Source of the DNA: Bacteroidia bacterium
Lineage (GTDB): Bacteria > Bacteroidota > Bacteroidia > Bacteroidales > Azobacteroidaceae
Direction: 5' to 3'
NCBI GenBank assembly: GCA_025996895.1
Contig: BNTW01000120.1
Span: 1-5,668 of the forward strand
DNA length: 5,668 nt
Shown here: positions 5,612 through 5,668 of the stretch, piece by piece
Numbering within the stretch: the stretch's first letter is position 1
Layout of the letters: each line of letters starts with the position of its first letter
Translations under genes and position numbers: made by a program
Notes under the pieces: generated by a model
Seen by the model: only the letters and a program-made list of their open reading frames with translations
The model's database searches: none
Told to the model about the DNA's origin: nothing

Positions 5612-5668
5612 ATGGAAAATCTCAAAGAAAAGTTATCGTTAATCTCTCCCCATTTAAACGAAAAGCAA
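5612..5668 (+). CDS. Transposase N-terminus, ISAzo13-like (partial)
   Basis: Nineteen codons are visible, MENLKEKLSLISPHLNEKQ, cut by the window edge. The pattern of a short charged helix followed by L-x-PHLNE-[KR]-Q is what I recall at the start of ISAzo13-family transposases, which cut and join DNA with a DDE catalytic domain; that domain would lie off the window. ATG at 5612 is the only possible start: the upstream frame meets a TAA at 5600-5602. The start follows the -7 motif by only four bases, so the transcript may have almost no leader. The identification rests on very few residues and another transposase family cannot be excluded. Confidence 0.55.
   Translation, partial: MENLKEKLSLISPHLNEKQ

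Larger units (their letters stand above)
5548..5668 (+). mobile_element. Left end of an insertion sequence (ISAzo13-like, tentative), runs off the window
   Basis: Three observations support an IS end. A transposase-like reading frame starts at 5612 with its own -7 element. The WG gene on the other strand loses its coding sequence between about 5545 and 5562. An AT-rich inverted repeat lies at the boundary. The exact terminus is uncertain and could be anywhere in roughly 5541-5562. The matching right terminal repeat and any target-site duplication are outside the window. Confidence 0.55.

Overview
The window looks like accessory DNA from an anaerobic member of the Bacteroidota, probably Bacteroidales. 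This is inferred from the AT-rich sequence, the sigma-ABfr-type -7 motifs (TAnnTTTG), the weak or absent Shine-Dalgarno sites before most genes, an AAA_14/DUF4143 ATPase, WG-repeat proteins and a pyruvate:ferredoxin oxidoreductase (PFOR) segment. No rRNA, tRNA or CRISPR array is visible. Every complete gene is on the minus strand; only the transposase start at the right edge is on the plus strand.

Left edge (1 to about 616, minus strand): an internal PFOR (NifJ) segment with no upstream two thirds. It is joined within a few bases to the 3' end of a metallophosphoesterase gene (595-1218) that seems to lack its usual last residues. Neither reading frame shows decay, so this is either a recent deletion or recombination, or a chimeric assembly join.

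Middle (595-3546, minus strand): four genes in a row, read right to left. They are an AAA_14/DUF4143 ATPase (2200-3546), an unrecognised 152-residue protein overlapping it by 11 bases (1752-2210), a two-TPR protein with a WG-like C-terminal module (1245-1727) and the metallophosphoesterase. Gaps are 24 and 26 bases, so one transcript is likely. Upstream of the ATPase is a TATCTTTG -7 element flanked by two 15-base direct repeats 33 bases apart, a plausible operator pair.

Right (3766 to about 5559, minus strand): a WG-repeat protein with at least seven repeats, followed 15 bases later by a single-pass membrane protein with a large predicted extracytoplasmic domain. The two are probably co-transcribed. 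The WG gene has no start codon, because its frame runs into what appears to be the left end of an insertion sequence. That element's transposase begins at 5612 on the plus strand and resembles the N-terminus of ISAzo13-type transposases. The IS probably separated the WG/membrane pair from its own promoter.

No established system explains the whole window. The most distinctive points are the ATPase-led four-gene cluster with its repeat-bearing promoter, the recurrence of one WG-module type in two neighbouring units, and gene breakage at both ends of the window.
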